Shown here one piece after another: positions 8,191 through 17,048 of a stretch of 64,000 nt of DNA. The position numbers and the translations under genes are program-made. The notes beneath the pieces are model-generated. The model did not search any database, was not told the DNA's origin, and saw nothing but the letters and a program-made list of their open reading frames with translations. The DNA lies in assembly GCA_963788505.1 (NCBI GenBank), contig CAWBGY010000009.1, positions 62,001-126,000 on the forward strand. The letters are read 5' to 3'. How positions within the stretch are numbered: the stretch's first letter is position 1; each line of letters opens with the position of its first letter. The stretch is from JAIQFF01 sp963788505. GTDB taxonomy: Bacteria > Acidobacteriota > Terriglobia > Terriglobales > Acidobacteriaceae.

Positions 8191-8513
8191 GGAAGGCGTT
8201 TAGTGTTTATAGCGCGAGCAAAGCCGCAGTGCGCTCATTTGCGCGCACTTGGTGTGTGGACCTAAAAGACCGCAAGATACGAGTGAACGCCATTAGCCCT
8301 GGGGTTGTGCCAACTCCGGGCTACAACACCTCGCTGGGAATGACGCCGGAGCAAGTCGACCAGTTTGTGCAAAGCTCCATCGGCGGCATACCCCTTGGCC
8401 GTCCCGGTACTGCCGATGAGATCGCTAAAGCCGTCTTGTTTCTGGCCTCTGATGACAGCAGCTATGTGAACGGTATCGAGTTATTTGTCGACGGTGGTCT
8501 GGCTCAGATTTAA
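8191..8513 (+). pseudogene. SDR-family oxidoreductase, C-terminal part after the IS insertion
   Basis: The frame from 8196 reads AFSVYSASKAAVRSFARTW, which contains the catalytic YxxxK of short-chain dehydrogenases. It continues through RVNAISPGVVPTPGY, GIPLGRPGTADEIA and the C-terminal VNGIELFVDGGLAQI. With the part at 6277-6719 it gives a complete ~250-residue SDR. Direct joining of the flanks at the inverted-repeat ends does not restore the frame exactly; the G-runs at the junction leave the original sequence uncertain by a base or two. A GTG at 8229 could start a fragment, but that would lack the active site. Confidence 0.9.
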
Positions 8514-8544
8514 GGACCACGCGCCGGATGAAAGATCGAATTCC

Positions 8545-9156
8545 ATGAAGCGAGTCTCCGAACATATTCCGGGATATTCGTACGGAGCGGCCGAGGTAGC
8601 CAAGTCACTCGTCTCGACACTGGACTTGGAGAAGTTGAAAACCAGTGCTGGATTCACCGAGGAAGATCAGCGCTATCTGCAGCTCGCGGGCGAAGTGCTC
8701 ACGGGCCAGACGAAGCAGATCGTCGATCACTGGCGCAGTGGCATCATCGCCAGCATCCCCAACCTCGCCCGACATTCTCGTTCTCCCGAGGGGACCGCGA
8801 TCCCCGAGTACTTGGCGAAAAGCAATCTCCGCTTTGAGCAATGGATCCTGGACACTTGTCTACGGCCTTACGATCAGGACTGGATCAACTATCAGCAGGA
8901 GATTGCGCTCCGACACACGAGCGCAAGAAAGAACCAGGTTGACGGAGTTCAATCAACTCCGTTTGTGCCGCTCCGCGACGTTATGACCTTCGTCGCGGTA
9001 ATGAACGACACCATAAAACCGTATCTAGCGGCGAGAGGAAACTCCGCCGAAGAGGTGGAAAAAATGCATCTGGCATGGTGTAAGTCAATTCAGATGCAAC
9101 TGGCACTTTGGATCGGCCCGTACGGAGACACGAGACAGCCACCAACCGAGTGGTGA
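8545..9156 (+). CDS. protoglobin-domain haem protein
   Basis: ATG 8545 is chosen over an upstream in-frame start (8485) that overlaps the SDR end and adds non-family residues. The ~203-residue product matches the protoglobin family throughout: HIPGYSYGAAEVA at the N-terminus, TEEDQRYLQLAGEVL, FEQWILDTCLRPYDQDWINY, and EIALRHTSARKNQVDGV with the proximal His of helix F. The end is MHLAWCKSIQMQLALWIGPY. It is a single-domain protoglobin with no signalling domain, so it binds O2, CO or NO in the cytoplasm, either as a sensor or as a catalyst. It lies 31 bases after the SDR stop, possibly co-transcribed. Confidence 0.9.
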   Translation: MKRVSEHIPGYSYGAAEVAKSLVSTLDLEKLKTSAGFTEEDQRYLQLAGEVLTGQTKQIVDHWRSGIIASIPNLARHSRSPEGTAIPEYLAKSNLRFEQWILDTCLRPYDQDWINYQQEIALRHTSARKNQVDGVQSTPFVPLRDVMTFVAVMNDTIKPYLAARGNSAEEVEKMHLAWCKSIQMQLALWIGPYGDTRQPPTEW

Positions 9157-9235
9157 CCGTCCTTAGATTGAATCTGCGATTGTTTTGTGTCTGCTGTTGG
9201 ATCGGTTGGAGTCCAAGAACAGGACGGGGCTATCT

Positions 9236-9625
9236 ATGGCGGTCGCTGCGGGACAGGGGATTATCAGTACGCCATGCAATCATTCAGTGGACCAGACAGT
9301 GGAAAAGCTCAAGGGAATTCTGGAGGCAAAAGGAGTCTTCCTGTTTGCTCTAATCGACCATAGCGGCGAAGCGGAAAAAGCGGGAATAAAAATGCCTCCC
9401 ACCAAGCTGCTGATCTTTGGGAGCCCCAAAGCCGGCACACCCTTGATGCTGGCCGTCCCGAGTATAGCCATCGATCTTCCTCTTAAGATCCTGATCTGGG
9501 AAGACATCCACGGTAAGATCCGGGTCTCTTACAACAGCCCTGCCTATCTGCAGGGACGGTATAACTTGCCACCAGAACTCGATGGCTTGACCTGCAACTC
9601 GCCAATCCTATCACTCCATTCTTAG
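9236..9625 (+). CDS. DUF302 family protein
   Basis: The ATG at 9236 begins where family similarity starts (GIISTPCNHSVDQTVEKLKGIL); the longer frame from 9185 lacks support. DUF302 features are the first strand-helix, the FALIDHSGEAEKAG strand with the conserved DH, PPTKLLIFGSPKAGTPLM and a closing YNSPAYLQGRYNLP. These form a swapped-dimer alpha/beta fold often found near redox and metal genes; no reaction is known. The final ~15 residues are unusual for the family and its end overlaps the convergent permease gene by 15 bases. Confidence 0.82.
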   Translation: MAVAAGQGIISTPCNHSVDQTVEKLKGILEAKGVFLFALIDHSGEAEKAGIKMPPTKLLIFGSPKAGTPLMLAVPSIAIDLPLKILIWEDIHGKIRVSYNSPAYLQGRYNLPPELDGLTCNSPILSLHS

Positions 9626-10840
9626 TGCCTCAATGGGACTCAAGTTCGCGGCCTCGCTGGCGGGGCGGTAGCCGAATAGCACCCCAACTCCGCTCGAAAC
9701 TACGATCGCGACAAAAACAGCCATCCATGAAATGTCGAGCGGCAAGACATGTTTGGTCGATACGGCGACAGACCAAACCAAAGTAAGAGCCATTACGACT
9801 CCTGCCAAGGCACCTGCCAAGCTAATGAAGAATGCCTCCAAGAGGAATTGGAGCCGGATCTCAGCCGATCTTGCCCCTAGAGCTTTTCGAAGTCCGATCT
9901 CGTGAGTTCGCTGTGAAACATTGACGAGCATGATATTCATGATGCCCGTTCCAGCTGTAATCAGTGTCAATGCGGCGATCGCGAGAAGCACAACGCTCAT
10001 GGCGAACGCAATCTTGCTGGCGGTCTGAAGGAGAGAAGAGAGGTTCTCGACCAGGTAATGCGCTCCTTTGCGGTGGCGGCTGATCAACAACCGCTCCATT
10101 TGCTCCGTCAGTGTCGCAACCTCTTCAGGGGATACTGCCTGGGCATAAATAACCTGGAAGAAGTTGTCACCTGTGATGTCTTTGACCAGGGGAAAGGGGA
10201 TGAGCAAGGTTTCGTCCTGTATCTCGGATTGCCCGAAAGTGGGCACGCCTTCCTTGAAAGTCCCAATGATGGTGCAACGAAATTGCCCGACCTGAATAGT
10301 ATTGCCGACCGCGGGATCCAGGCCAAAAGCGGCTTGAACCATACGGTCCGTAATCAGGCAAACTTTGAAGCGGGAAAGAAAATCGTCCCGGTCGAAATAT
10401 CTACCGGAGATAATTCGCAAGTTGCGGATACTTTCGAATTCCTGAGTAACTCCGACCAATCGAGGATGGAACGCTTTGCCCCGGAGTTGGAAATCGACCG
10501 GCAGGTCGTAGGTGCCAGCAACCGCTCGAACGCCTGTTAGAGTCTGACGCGCGGCGGAGAGGTCGCCGGGCGTTAACTCATCCTCCGGCACGGTGGTGGT
10601 TCCAGCCCGATCAAGCGTGGCATACGCAAGGTTGGACCCGATCCCTTCGATCTGAGAGATCATGTAAACCTTGCCGGTGGAGGCGATCGTGACCACCAGT
10701 ACGATGGCGGCGCTGCCGATGACAACTCCCAGCATCGTGAGAGAAGCCTTCACCTTGTCCACTGCAAGAGCCCACACGGCAAAGCGAACGCTCTCCTCCC
10801 AATGGACAATGGATCCGTTTTTGGCATCAAGGAATCGCAT
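9611..10840 (-). CDS. MacB/FtsX-type ABC transporter permease
   Basis: The 409-residue protein has the MacB-like permease layout: one N-terminal membrane helix (SLTMLGVVIGSAAIVLVVTI, ~35-55), a large periplasmic domain (~60-270), and three C-terminal helices (AIAALTLITAGTGIMNIMLV, AGALAGVVMALTLVWSVAV, MAVFVAIVVSSGVGVLFGY). The motif RTHEIGLRKALGARSAEIRLQFLLEA after helix 2 is typical. No ATPase is encoded next to it. It is the last gene of an asnB-GT39-permease operon, overlapping the GT39 stop by 14 bases. With that context it may export or shed a polysaccharide or lipoprotein product, but this is inference. Confidence 0.87.
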   Translation of the reverse strand: MRFLDAKNGSIVHWEESVRFAVWALAVDKVKASLTMLGVVIGSAAIVLVVTIASTGKVYMISQIEGIGSNLAYATLDRAGTTTVPEDELTPGDLSAARQTLTGVRAVAGTYDLPVDFQLRGKAFHPRLVGVTQEFESIRNLRIISGRYFDRDDFLSRFKVCLITDRMVQAAFGLDPAVGNTIQVGQFRCTIIGTFKEGVPTFGQSEIQDETLLIPFPLVKDITGDNFFQVIYAQAVSPEEVATLTEQMERLLISRHRKGAHYLVENLSSLLQTASKIAFAMSVVLLAIAALTLITAGTGIMNIMLVNVSQRTHEIGLRKALGARSAEIRLQFLLEAFFISLAGALAGVVMALTLVWSVAVSTKHVLPLDISWMAVFVAIVVSSGVGVLFGYRPASEAANLSPIEALRME

Positions 10841-12653
10841 AGTTGGTCAGTAAGTAGTTCCCTGAATTCTCAGTCACGAAGCGCAGGTTGGACTCACCGA
10901 CTAGTTGCGCCAGATGCGGCATTTCCGTGCCATAGGCGAGAAGGTAGCATCGGCTCGGTCCCATCCATAGTGACACGAACTCGCGGTCATCAATGAACCT
11001 TCGCGGGGCTCCGGGGGCGTAAGATCCGTACTCGAGGTTGTTGTTGCGGCCGTTCAGCAGCAACCCCGTCCGACCCGTATAGAAAAACACGGATGAGAAA
11101 GCGTAGTAAGAGTCGGATTCGATCAGCTGACCAGGGGGACTCTGTTCTAGGCCCTGCGCCAGAGGATAAGACCCCAGATATGAATCGAAGCGGACGAGCG
11201 CAATCCGGGCGGCCTGAAAGAAAATAATCATGCCGACGGCAACAACAAATACTAGCCTCCTGGATTCACTCCGCCATTTTGCGGTCCCGATAGCGATCCC
11301 TCCGAACGCCAGCGCAGCAACAGACAGCGGCAGTTTCAGGTAGGCGAAAGCATTGAGGGTCAGGTCTCGGATGTGTCCCATCGACAGCGTGTAGAGTTCC
11401 GGGTGTTGGGTGAGAGCCCCTGAAATATTACCCACTGCAGGCAGGCGCCAAACCAGCACCAGCAGGGCGGTGAGCGCCGCACACACGATCGACGAAATAG
11501 TGCAGAGAACGGCCGCGGCCGTGCCAATCCTGCGACCTCCGGCACTGATGGCCGATCCAACCAGCAGTGCCAGCGCGGGATAGATCGGCATGGAGTAGTA
11601 CTCCTGCGTGGTTGAAAACGTGAAGAACAACAGCACTACGCCCACCCAGCAAGCCGCCATCAATCTGGTTCGGTCAGCCCGGGAATCGGCATTGAATGAC
11701 AACTTTGGAACGCCGATCAGAAAAGGCGTCCAAGGGAATATCCAGACCAAGTTCAGCAGCCAAAACCATAGTCTTGGCACGGTGTTGTAGTCGCGCGGGT
11801 ATCGCAGATTCAGAAAGCGCAGGAGATGTTCGTTGATGAAATAAAACCAGAAAAATCCCCGATATTCGCCGGACGCACTATGCATCGAAAATGCAAAGTA
11901 AGGCGGGTTGCGTAGGGTCGCAAGCACATGCCACGGCACGGCGATAGCTAAAGCGATGGTGACCGCTGTGCCCAGCGCCAATCGCAGCCACGACTTGATG
12001 GAGAAAAGTTGCCGAGTCAGGGCCATGTAGGCAATACCTGCCAGCACCGGAAAGACCACGGCGATCAGGCCCTTGAGTAACAGGCCGGTTCCCAGACACG
12101 CACCCAGCATGATCGACCATCGAAGTGGGAGACTCTGCTCCGGTTCAAGCAGCGACAACCATGCCCAGATGGCGCCAGCGATGGTCAAAGTAAGGGCGGC
12201 ATCGGGAATCAAGATCCGCGTGAACAAAAACAGTCCAACCGAGGTGGCGACAGCGATGCCGGCGTACAGCCCTGCTTTCTCGTCAAACGCCCAGCGTGCA
12301 AAGCGATAGGTAACCCAGCACAGCATGACGGCCGCGAGGGCGAGCGGCAGACGTGCAGCCCAATCGCGAACCCCGAAAGCTTTGTACGACAGTGCGATCA
12401 GCCAGTAAGTGAGGGGCGCTTTCTCGAGATAGGCAATGCCATCAAGACGCGCCGTAACCCAGTCGCCACTCGCCAGCATGTTGCGAGCGATCTGTGCTTG
12501 GACCGCGTCCACGTCGTCCATGAGACGAGGCGGGCTCACGATATTTACCAGAAAAACGAGGGAGGCTACTAAGACTACAATCCAGCCCCGTCGAGGACTT
12601 CGACGCTTGGGATCAAGGGTCTCGCCTCTTCTGACGCCGGCTCGATTTTCCAT
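10827..12653 (-). CDS. membrane glycosyltransferase, GT39/ArnT-like (PMT_2)
   Basis: A ~608-residue polytopic protein. The N-terminus after ATG 12653 is Arg-rich, followed by helix WIVVLVASLVFLVNIV and the periplasmic loop LMDDVDAVQAQIARNMLASG with GDWVTARLDG and YLEKAPLTYWL. That loop holds the catalytic acidic residues and the PLTYW motif of ArnT/PMT-type enzymes using polyprenyl-phosphate sugars. Many helices follow, then a soluble C-terminal domain. An upstream ATG at 12689 is also possible; either way the start lies inside the asnB 3' end (79-115 bases). It probably glycosylates lipid or a surface polymer made with the asnB product. Confidence 0.85.
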   Translation of the reverse strand: MENRAGVRRGETLDPKRRSPRRGWIVVLVASLVFLVNIVSPPRLMDDVDAVQAQIARNMLASGDWVTARLDGIAYLEKAPLTYWLIALSYKAFGVRDWAARLPLALAAVMLCWVTYRFARWAFDEKAGLYAGIAVATSVGLFLFTRILIPDAALTLTIAGAIWAWLSLLEPEQSLPLRWSIMLGACLGTGLLLKGLIAVVFPVLAGIAYMALTRQLFSIKSWLRLALGTAVTIALAIAVPWHVLATLRNPPYFAFSMHSASGEYRGFFWFYFINEHLLRFLNLRYPRDYNTVPRLWFWLLNLVWIFPWTPFLIGVPKLSFNADSRADRTRLMAACWVGVVLLFFTFSTTQEYYSMPIYPALALLVGSAISAGGRRIGTAAAVLCTISSIVCAALTALLVLVWRLPAVGNISGALTQHPELYTLSMGHIRDLTLNAFAYLKLPLSVAALAFGGIAIGTAKWRSESRRLVFVVAVGMIIFFQAARIALVRFDSYLGSYPLAQGLEQSPPGQLIESDSYYAFSSVFFYTGRTGLLLNGRNNNLEYGSYAPGAPRRFIDDREFVSLWMGPSRCYLLAYGTEMPHLAQLVGESNLRFVTENSGNYLLTNYAIP

Positions 12654-14494
12654 CGCTTCATCCAGATCAATAGAACTATCAGGCCCCATAGGTGATACCC
12701 GAGATTCGCTCTTCTTTCCAGATGCGCGCTGATGTGTTGCTTTACAGCAGGCCAGTGAAATAGCCCGGTCGCCAAGACAGCTTCCTGTGACAGCGTGTCC
12801 AGTAGGAGTGGCCGCAGAACCCCGCGCAGCCACTCATGAATGGGGACATCGAAGCCAATTTTCGGCCGCTGCAACACCGTGTGGGGCAACTTGTCTTTCA
12901 TCAGACGGCGCAGCACATACTTGGACTGAGATCCCCGCAGCTTGAAGCGTTCCGGCAAGCTGGCAGCGAAGTCGACGATTCGCTGATCGAGGAAGGGCGG
13001 GCGGACTTCCAGGGAATGAGCCATGCTGATGCGATCCACCTTATACAAAATGTCGTCGGGCAAGTAGTACCGCTGGTCGAAGTCCAGATAGCGTTGTAGA
13101 CCACCGCCGCCAATCATCTTTTCCAGCACGGCATCCAGGGGACCGGAGTCTGCAAACAAGAATAGTCGCTGCTTTTCCGCCTCCGAAAATGTTCCGTTCC
13201 AGAACACATGTGCCAACTCTGGCGATAACAGAGAGCCTTGGAGGAATCGCTTGATTTTGTATTCCAGGCTGATCTTTTCGTCGGACACGGGAAGAAATGT
13301 GGCCAGCGACAAAGCGGCCTTACGCAGTTGATGGGGGACCTTGCGAGCCATCGCATTGTAGCGATCGGCTCGGTAGGTCAGGTAGCCTCCGAACAGTTCA
13401 TCCGCCCCCTCGCCCGTAAGGACGACCGTAACATCCCGGCTCGTCATCTGGGCCAGGAACCAGAGGGGCAAGGCTCCGGCATCCGCACCGGGTTCGTCGG
13501 AGTAGTAGGCGATCTGGTCGATAGCGTCCACAAGCTGGGCGCTCTCGCTAAGGTCAAATTCCGAATGCCTTGTGCCGAAACGGCTGCTGATTTCCTTGAT
13601 GTATTTGCTCTCGTCGAATGAACGCCCCCGAAAAGTAATGGAATAGGTTTGTAGTGGACCCTGTTGCGCATGCGCGGCGTAGTGCAGGATGGTGGATGAG
13701 TCCAGGCCGCCACTGAGCCAGATTCCAACCGGCAGGTCAGAAACAAGTTGCTCTCTCAACGATTGGGTCAGCAGGCTGTCCAGTTCGTCGCAAGCAGCAT
13801 CAATGGAGGTCGGTGGCTTTTTCGCATCTGAAGCCGTGACATAAGAGCGCACGCGACAACGTCCGCTCTGCCATTCGAGAGAGTGGCCCGGCATCAGCTT
13901 GACGACGCCCTCGACCAAAGTGAGAGGGCCAGGAACGTAGTTGAGACTGAGAAAGCAATTGAGACCCGAGAGACAGAGGTTACGCCTGACCGCGGGATGG
14001 AGGAGAATGCACTTCAGCTCAGAACCGAAATAGATTTCTCCATTCTGAAGACAGTAGTAAAGAGGCTTGATGCCCATGCGGTCGCGGGCGAGGATGAGAC
14101 GATCCTCGGACCGTACCCAGATCGCGATCGCGAACATTCCCCGGAGCCGCGCGAGGCACGATCCCCCCCACCGCAAGAAGGCGTTGAGCACGACCTCGGT
14201 ATCGCAACGCGTTTTGAATCTGAAACCCTCCACTTCCAGCTCAGCGCGCAATTCGGAATAGTTGAAAATCTCTCCGTTAAACACAACAACCACGTCGCGG
14301 TCCGAGCTGAACAGGGGTTGATCACCTTCATCCAGATCGAGGATGCGAAGGCGAGTGGCCCCTAGAGAGATCCGTTCTGAGTAGAACGTGCCCTGATGAT
14401 CAGGGCCTCGATGGACTAGAGCCTCCAGGGCTGTGGCGAGAAGTCCTGCGGGCACTGATCCAGCAAGATGGGAATACCCGAGAATTCCACACAT
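12575..14494 (-). CDS. asnB: asparagine synthase (glutamine-hydrolysing), class II amidotransferase
   Basis: The start is ATG 14494, since it places Cys2 as the N-terminal nucleophile (MCGILGY) needed after Met removal; GGAG sits upstream. The ~639-residue protein has the Ntn glutaminase domain (HRGPDHQG, NGEIFNYSELR) and the synthetase domain with the PP-loop SGGLDSSTI and the E/D residues of LTGEGADELFGGY. In a gene set with a GT39 enzyme and a permease this type usually amidates a sugar acid or peptide in surface polysaccharide synthesis rather than serving general asparagine supply; that role is inferred. First gene of its operon. Length and motifs are normal. Confidence 0.92.
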   Translation of the reverse strand: MCGILGYSHLAGSVPAGLLATALEALVHRGPDHQGTFYSERISLGATRLRILDLDEGDQPLFSSDRDVVVVFNGEIFNYSELRAELEVEGFRFKTRCDTEVVLNAFLRWGGSCLARLRGMFAIAIWVRSEDRLILARDRMGIKPLYYCLQNGEIYFGSELKCILLHPAVRRNLCLSGLNCFLSLNYVPGPLTLVEGVVKLMPGHSLEWQSGRCRVRSYVTASDAKKPPTSIDAACDELDSLLTQSLREQLVSDLPVGIWLSGGLDSSTILHYAAHAQQGPLQTYSITFRGRSFDESKYIKEISSRFGTRHSEFDLSESAQLVDAIDQIAYYSDEPGADAGALPLWFLAQMTSRDVTVVLTGEGADELFGGYLTYRADRYNAMARKVPHQLRKAALSLATFLPVSDEKISLEYKIKRFLQGSLLSPELAHVFWNGTFSEAEKQRLFLFADSGPLDAVLEKMIGGGGLQRYLDFDQRYYLPDDILYKVDRISMAHSLEVRPPFLDQRIVDFAASLPERFKLRGSQSKYVLRRLMKDKLPHTVLQRPKIGFDVPIHEWLRGVLRPLLLDTLSQEAVLATGLFHWPAVKQHISAHLERRANLGYHLWGLIVLLIWMKRWKIEPASEEARPLIPSVEVLDGAGL

Positions 14495-15083
14495 TTGCGG
14501 CAGCTCCAATTGGCCGGTGAAGTTATCTGACACGCCCCATGGGTACACAGTCTTAACCAAGTAAGACTTGTTGTCAACTGGATGCACCCAGAAGGGCAAA
14601 TGGTTGTCCTCATCTGTCGTCCGACCAGACGTTTCAGATAGGCGTACAGCTGCGTGACAAGCAATCGAATGCGGCGACGTTTCCTTTCTTGACAAATTAT
14701 GTCTTAACGGATTAAGAAGTAAATAGTGCTGCCGCGAAGGGCGATTGCGACTACAGGGAAAAGTGGAGAAGGCGGGCGCCCTGCCGAATCTGGATGAGTG
14801 GGAGTCCGAATTACAAGTGGTGTGTGAAAGGTGTCAAACGAGCCCCGCCTTCTTTAGCTACGAACTGTTCTCGGCCGAGCGTCTCGTTAAAGGCAGTCGC
14901 TGCGCTGGTTGCTTTCTATATCTGCTTCGAGAACTACGTGCTACGAGTGTGGGGCACTAGAGCACCTGTGCCATAGATTTCACTAGGACACCGAAAAATG
15001 GCAAAGGGCCGGCTAAGCTCAACTCGCGGCTCTCAACGGATGTACCTTTAGAGCGCGAGGCTGGCATTTGGGAAAGAATTAAG
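14495..15083. other. divergent intergenic region, no supported gene
   Basis: These 589 bases lie between the leftward asnB operon and a rightward small secreted-protein gene. Open frames here (for example 14745-14960) lack ribosome sites and family-like sequence. An AT-rich patch at 14685-14725 probably holds the asnB promoter. I see no RNA gene or strong dyad. Confidence 0.4.
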
Positions 15084-15476
15084 ATGAAACGCTGCGAAAT
15101 TGTCTTGTTTATCACGCTGATGGTCATACCCAGCTTGGTCCCCGGCACGGGGTTTGCACAAACCCGATCCACCAAAGGGTCCAAGTCTGTGTCAATAACA
15201 GGCTGCTTAGTCAAGGGCGATGAGCCCGGCGAAGTCTGGCTCGCACAAAAAAATGGGAGGATATACGGCCTCGAGTCTGGGAAGATTAACCTGAACGCAC
15301 ACCTTGGTCAGAAAGTCATCGTGACTGGGTACGTTCTGCCGGAGGGTAAGGAAGAAGCCACCGAAGAAGCACAGAAGGAAGACCAGGCCGGGAAACAGGA
15401 AACCGCCGACTTCCGTGTGCGCATGCTGAAGATGATCAGCAAGAGCTGTACGCACAGCGATCGAAATTCGCCCTAA
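15084..15476 (+). CDS. small exported protein of unknown function
   Basis: ATG 15084 opens a 130-residue protein with a signal peptide (MKRCEIVLFITLMVIPSLVPGTGFAQ). The mature part has a repeated beta pattern, SVSITGCLVKGDEPGEVWLA, RIYGLESGKINLNAHLGQKV and VIVTGYVLPEG, followed by a Glu/Lys-rich linker. That looks like a small OB-like or DUF-type beta-barrel and is a type I have seen in acidobacterial genomes, but I cannot name the family with certainty. No catalytic residues are visible. It sits alone between the asnB operon and the M56/BlaI pair, on the opposite strand to both. Confidence 0.7.
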   Translation: MKRCEIVLFITLMVIPSLVPGTGFAQTRSTKGSKSVSITGCLVKGDEPGEVWLAQKNGRIYGLESGKINLNAHLGQKVIVTGYVLPEGKEEATEEAQKEDQAGKQETADFRVRMLKMISKSCTHSDRNSP

Positions 15477-15605
15477 CGTCGGCCGACGATAAAAAGAGAA
15501 CTCTGCGGAGTCAGCCCCGAAATACGGATACCGCTGACTGGCAAACCGCGGCACCAAATTCATTCGGCAAATAGCAGAGAGAGAAACTGAATTTGGCTAG
15601 CGCGG

Positions 15606-17036
15606 TTAGCGAGTTCGCTTGCGTGGTCCGTCTATATCGTCTGGATCAACTTGCCCGGTTACCATTCCTACAGCCCCGTTGATTGCACCAATCGCAAGCG
15701 TGCGCCATTTCGGGGGACTCGCGAGTGGCATGGGAGTTTCGTCCCAGACAGCGTGTCTGCTCTGCAATCCGACATCCTCCTTGACGCTCGTGGATCCCGC
15801 TGCGGTATCGTCGCCGGCGGTCGAGGGATTCAGCAGGGGTAAAGCTGCAGGCCGGATATCTAGAAGGGATTTGATTGATTCCTCTGCGCCAGATCGGGGC
15901 GTCATTTGCCGTCTTTCCATTATCAATGTCTTCGGCGTGGAAGAACGAGCAGTTTTGGCCCATAGCCGTTTCCTACGCACTGAGGACGGACGGACACTCT
16001 CAGACGGCACCAACAATCTTGTCAGACGAATCGGTGAATAGAGAGACAGTCCCAGGCCTGGAAGTAACAACAAGACAACAGTTGCGACAATTGAGATCAG
16101 CCCTGCACGAGCCGCTTCGCGAGGAGCGGAGTAGATCGAGGGTTTGCTCAGAACGGCACGGACTCTGACTTTGAGCAAGGATTCGGAAGAAAAAAAAGTT
16201 ATTCCCGGCGAAGACATTCTTTTCGCCATGAACCAACGGGCGAGGTCAGTAAGACACTCTGCATACCGCAGGCGCGCTTCGCTGGATTCCCTCACGACCT
16301 CATAGTCGCAGGCCAACTCTCGCTCCCATCGCAGATGACGATAGGCTAACCACACCAAAGGATGAAAGAAAACCACCCGGCATCCCAGAGCTGCCAGCCG
16401 ATCCCACAAATAGTCATGTTGTCTGACGTGGAAAAGTTCGTGTCGCAATACATCTTCGAGCTGATTGTTATCGAGGTGTGGGACCAGCTCGAGGGGAAGC
16501 AAAATGTGACTGCGCCACCAGTAACACATAGCCGGGGAGCGTAGGTCGGCGGCCAGGCGTAATTCACAGCGTCCGACATGTAATTCGCGGCAGAGTCGTT
16601 CGAAGCAAATCTGCAACCGGGGCGATGGCGGGTGAGTTCGTCGCAGAGCAGATTTGAGTCGTCTTGACTCGAAAAATAGATACAGCACTGAGATTAGCAA
16701 AAAGGAGAGATAAAGGAAGGCGATGGCGGGGGTAATTCTGGCGAAGTATGATGCCCAGGAGTCAGTCACTGGCATGGCTATATGCAGTTCAGCCGTTCGT
16801 GGCAACTGCACCGAATGAAATATGGAAAGAACTGGTCGAGTTTCTTGGGCTGGTATCCACAACAAGACCCAGGCCGCAATCGTCCAAACCAAGAACCCGC
16901 CCCAAAGTCGGACACGGACGCGGGCGTTGCTAATGAAAGCACAGATCGACTGGGTCGTTACGTAAGCGACTACAACCTGAACAAAATAGGTGATACCAAG
17001 GCCTAAGCTCGTAATTGACCGGTCAAATTGCATCAT
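15606..17036 (-). CDS. M56-family membrane metallopeptidase (BlaR1/MecR1-like)
   Basis: The 476-residue protein has N-terminal membrane helices (LGITYFVQVVVAYVTTQSIC, LWGGFLVWTIAAWVLLWI, ITPAIAFLYLSFLLISVLYL). A cytoplasm-facing zinc protease domain follows, with RHELFHVRQHDY (HExxH) at ~200 and the downstream Glu in WERELACDYEVV. A further helix lies near 310-330 and the tail is low-complexity. There is no beta-lactam-binding domain, so the signal it senses is unknown. Family knowledge says such proteases cleave the cognate BlaI-type repressor. That partner is encoded 12 bases upstream, so the two form a signalling operon. No regulated target gene is adjacent. Confidence 0.88.
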   Translation of the reverse strand: MMQFDRSITSLGLGITYFVQVVVAYVTTQSICAFISNARVRVRLWGGFLVWTIAAWVLLWIPAQETRPVLSIFHSVQLPRTAELHIAMPVTDSWASYFARITPAIAFLYLSFLLISVLYLFFESRRLKSALRRTHPPSPRLQICFERLCRELHVGRCELRLAADLRSPAMCYWWRSHILLPLELVPHLDNNQLEDVLRHELFHVRQHDYLWDRLAALGCRVVFFHPLVWLAYRHLRWERELACDYEVVRESSEARLRYAECLTDLARWFMAKRMSSPGITFFSSESLLKVRVRAVLSKPSIYSAPREAARAGLISIVATVVLLLLPGLGLSLYSPIRLTRLLVPSESVRPSSVRRKRLWAKTARSSTPKTLIMERRQMTPRSGAEESIKSLLDIRPAALPLLNPSTAGDDTAAGSTSVKEDVGLQSRHAVWDETPMPLASPPKWRTLAIGAINGAVGMVTGQVDPDDIDGPRKRTR

Positions 17037-17048
17037 ATTGCCGCTCTC

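Noticed and set aside
6715..8192. A 4-base target duplication ATGG around the IS element.
   Set aside because: ATGG at 8189-8192 overlaps the inverted repeat, and using it as a duplication does not restore the SDR frame.
14745..14960. A 71-codon plus-strand frame after asnB.
   Set aside because: No ribosome site, no recognisable fold, and Cys/Leu-rich random composition.
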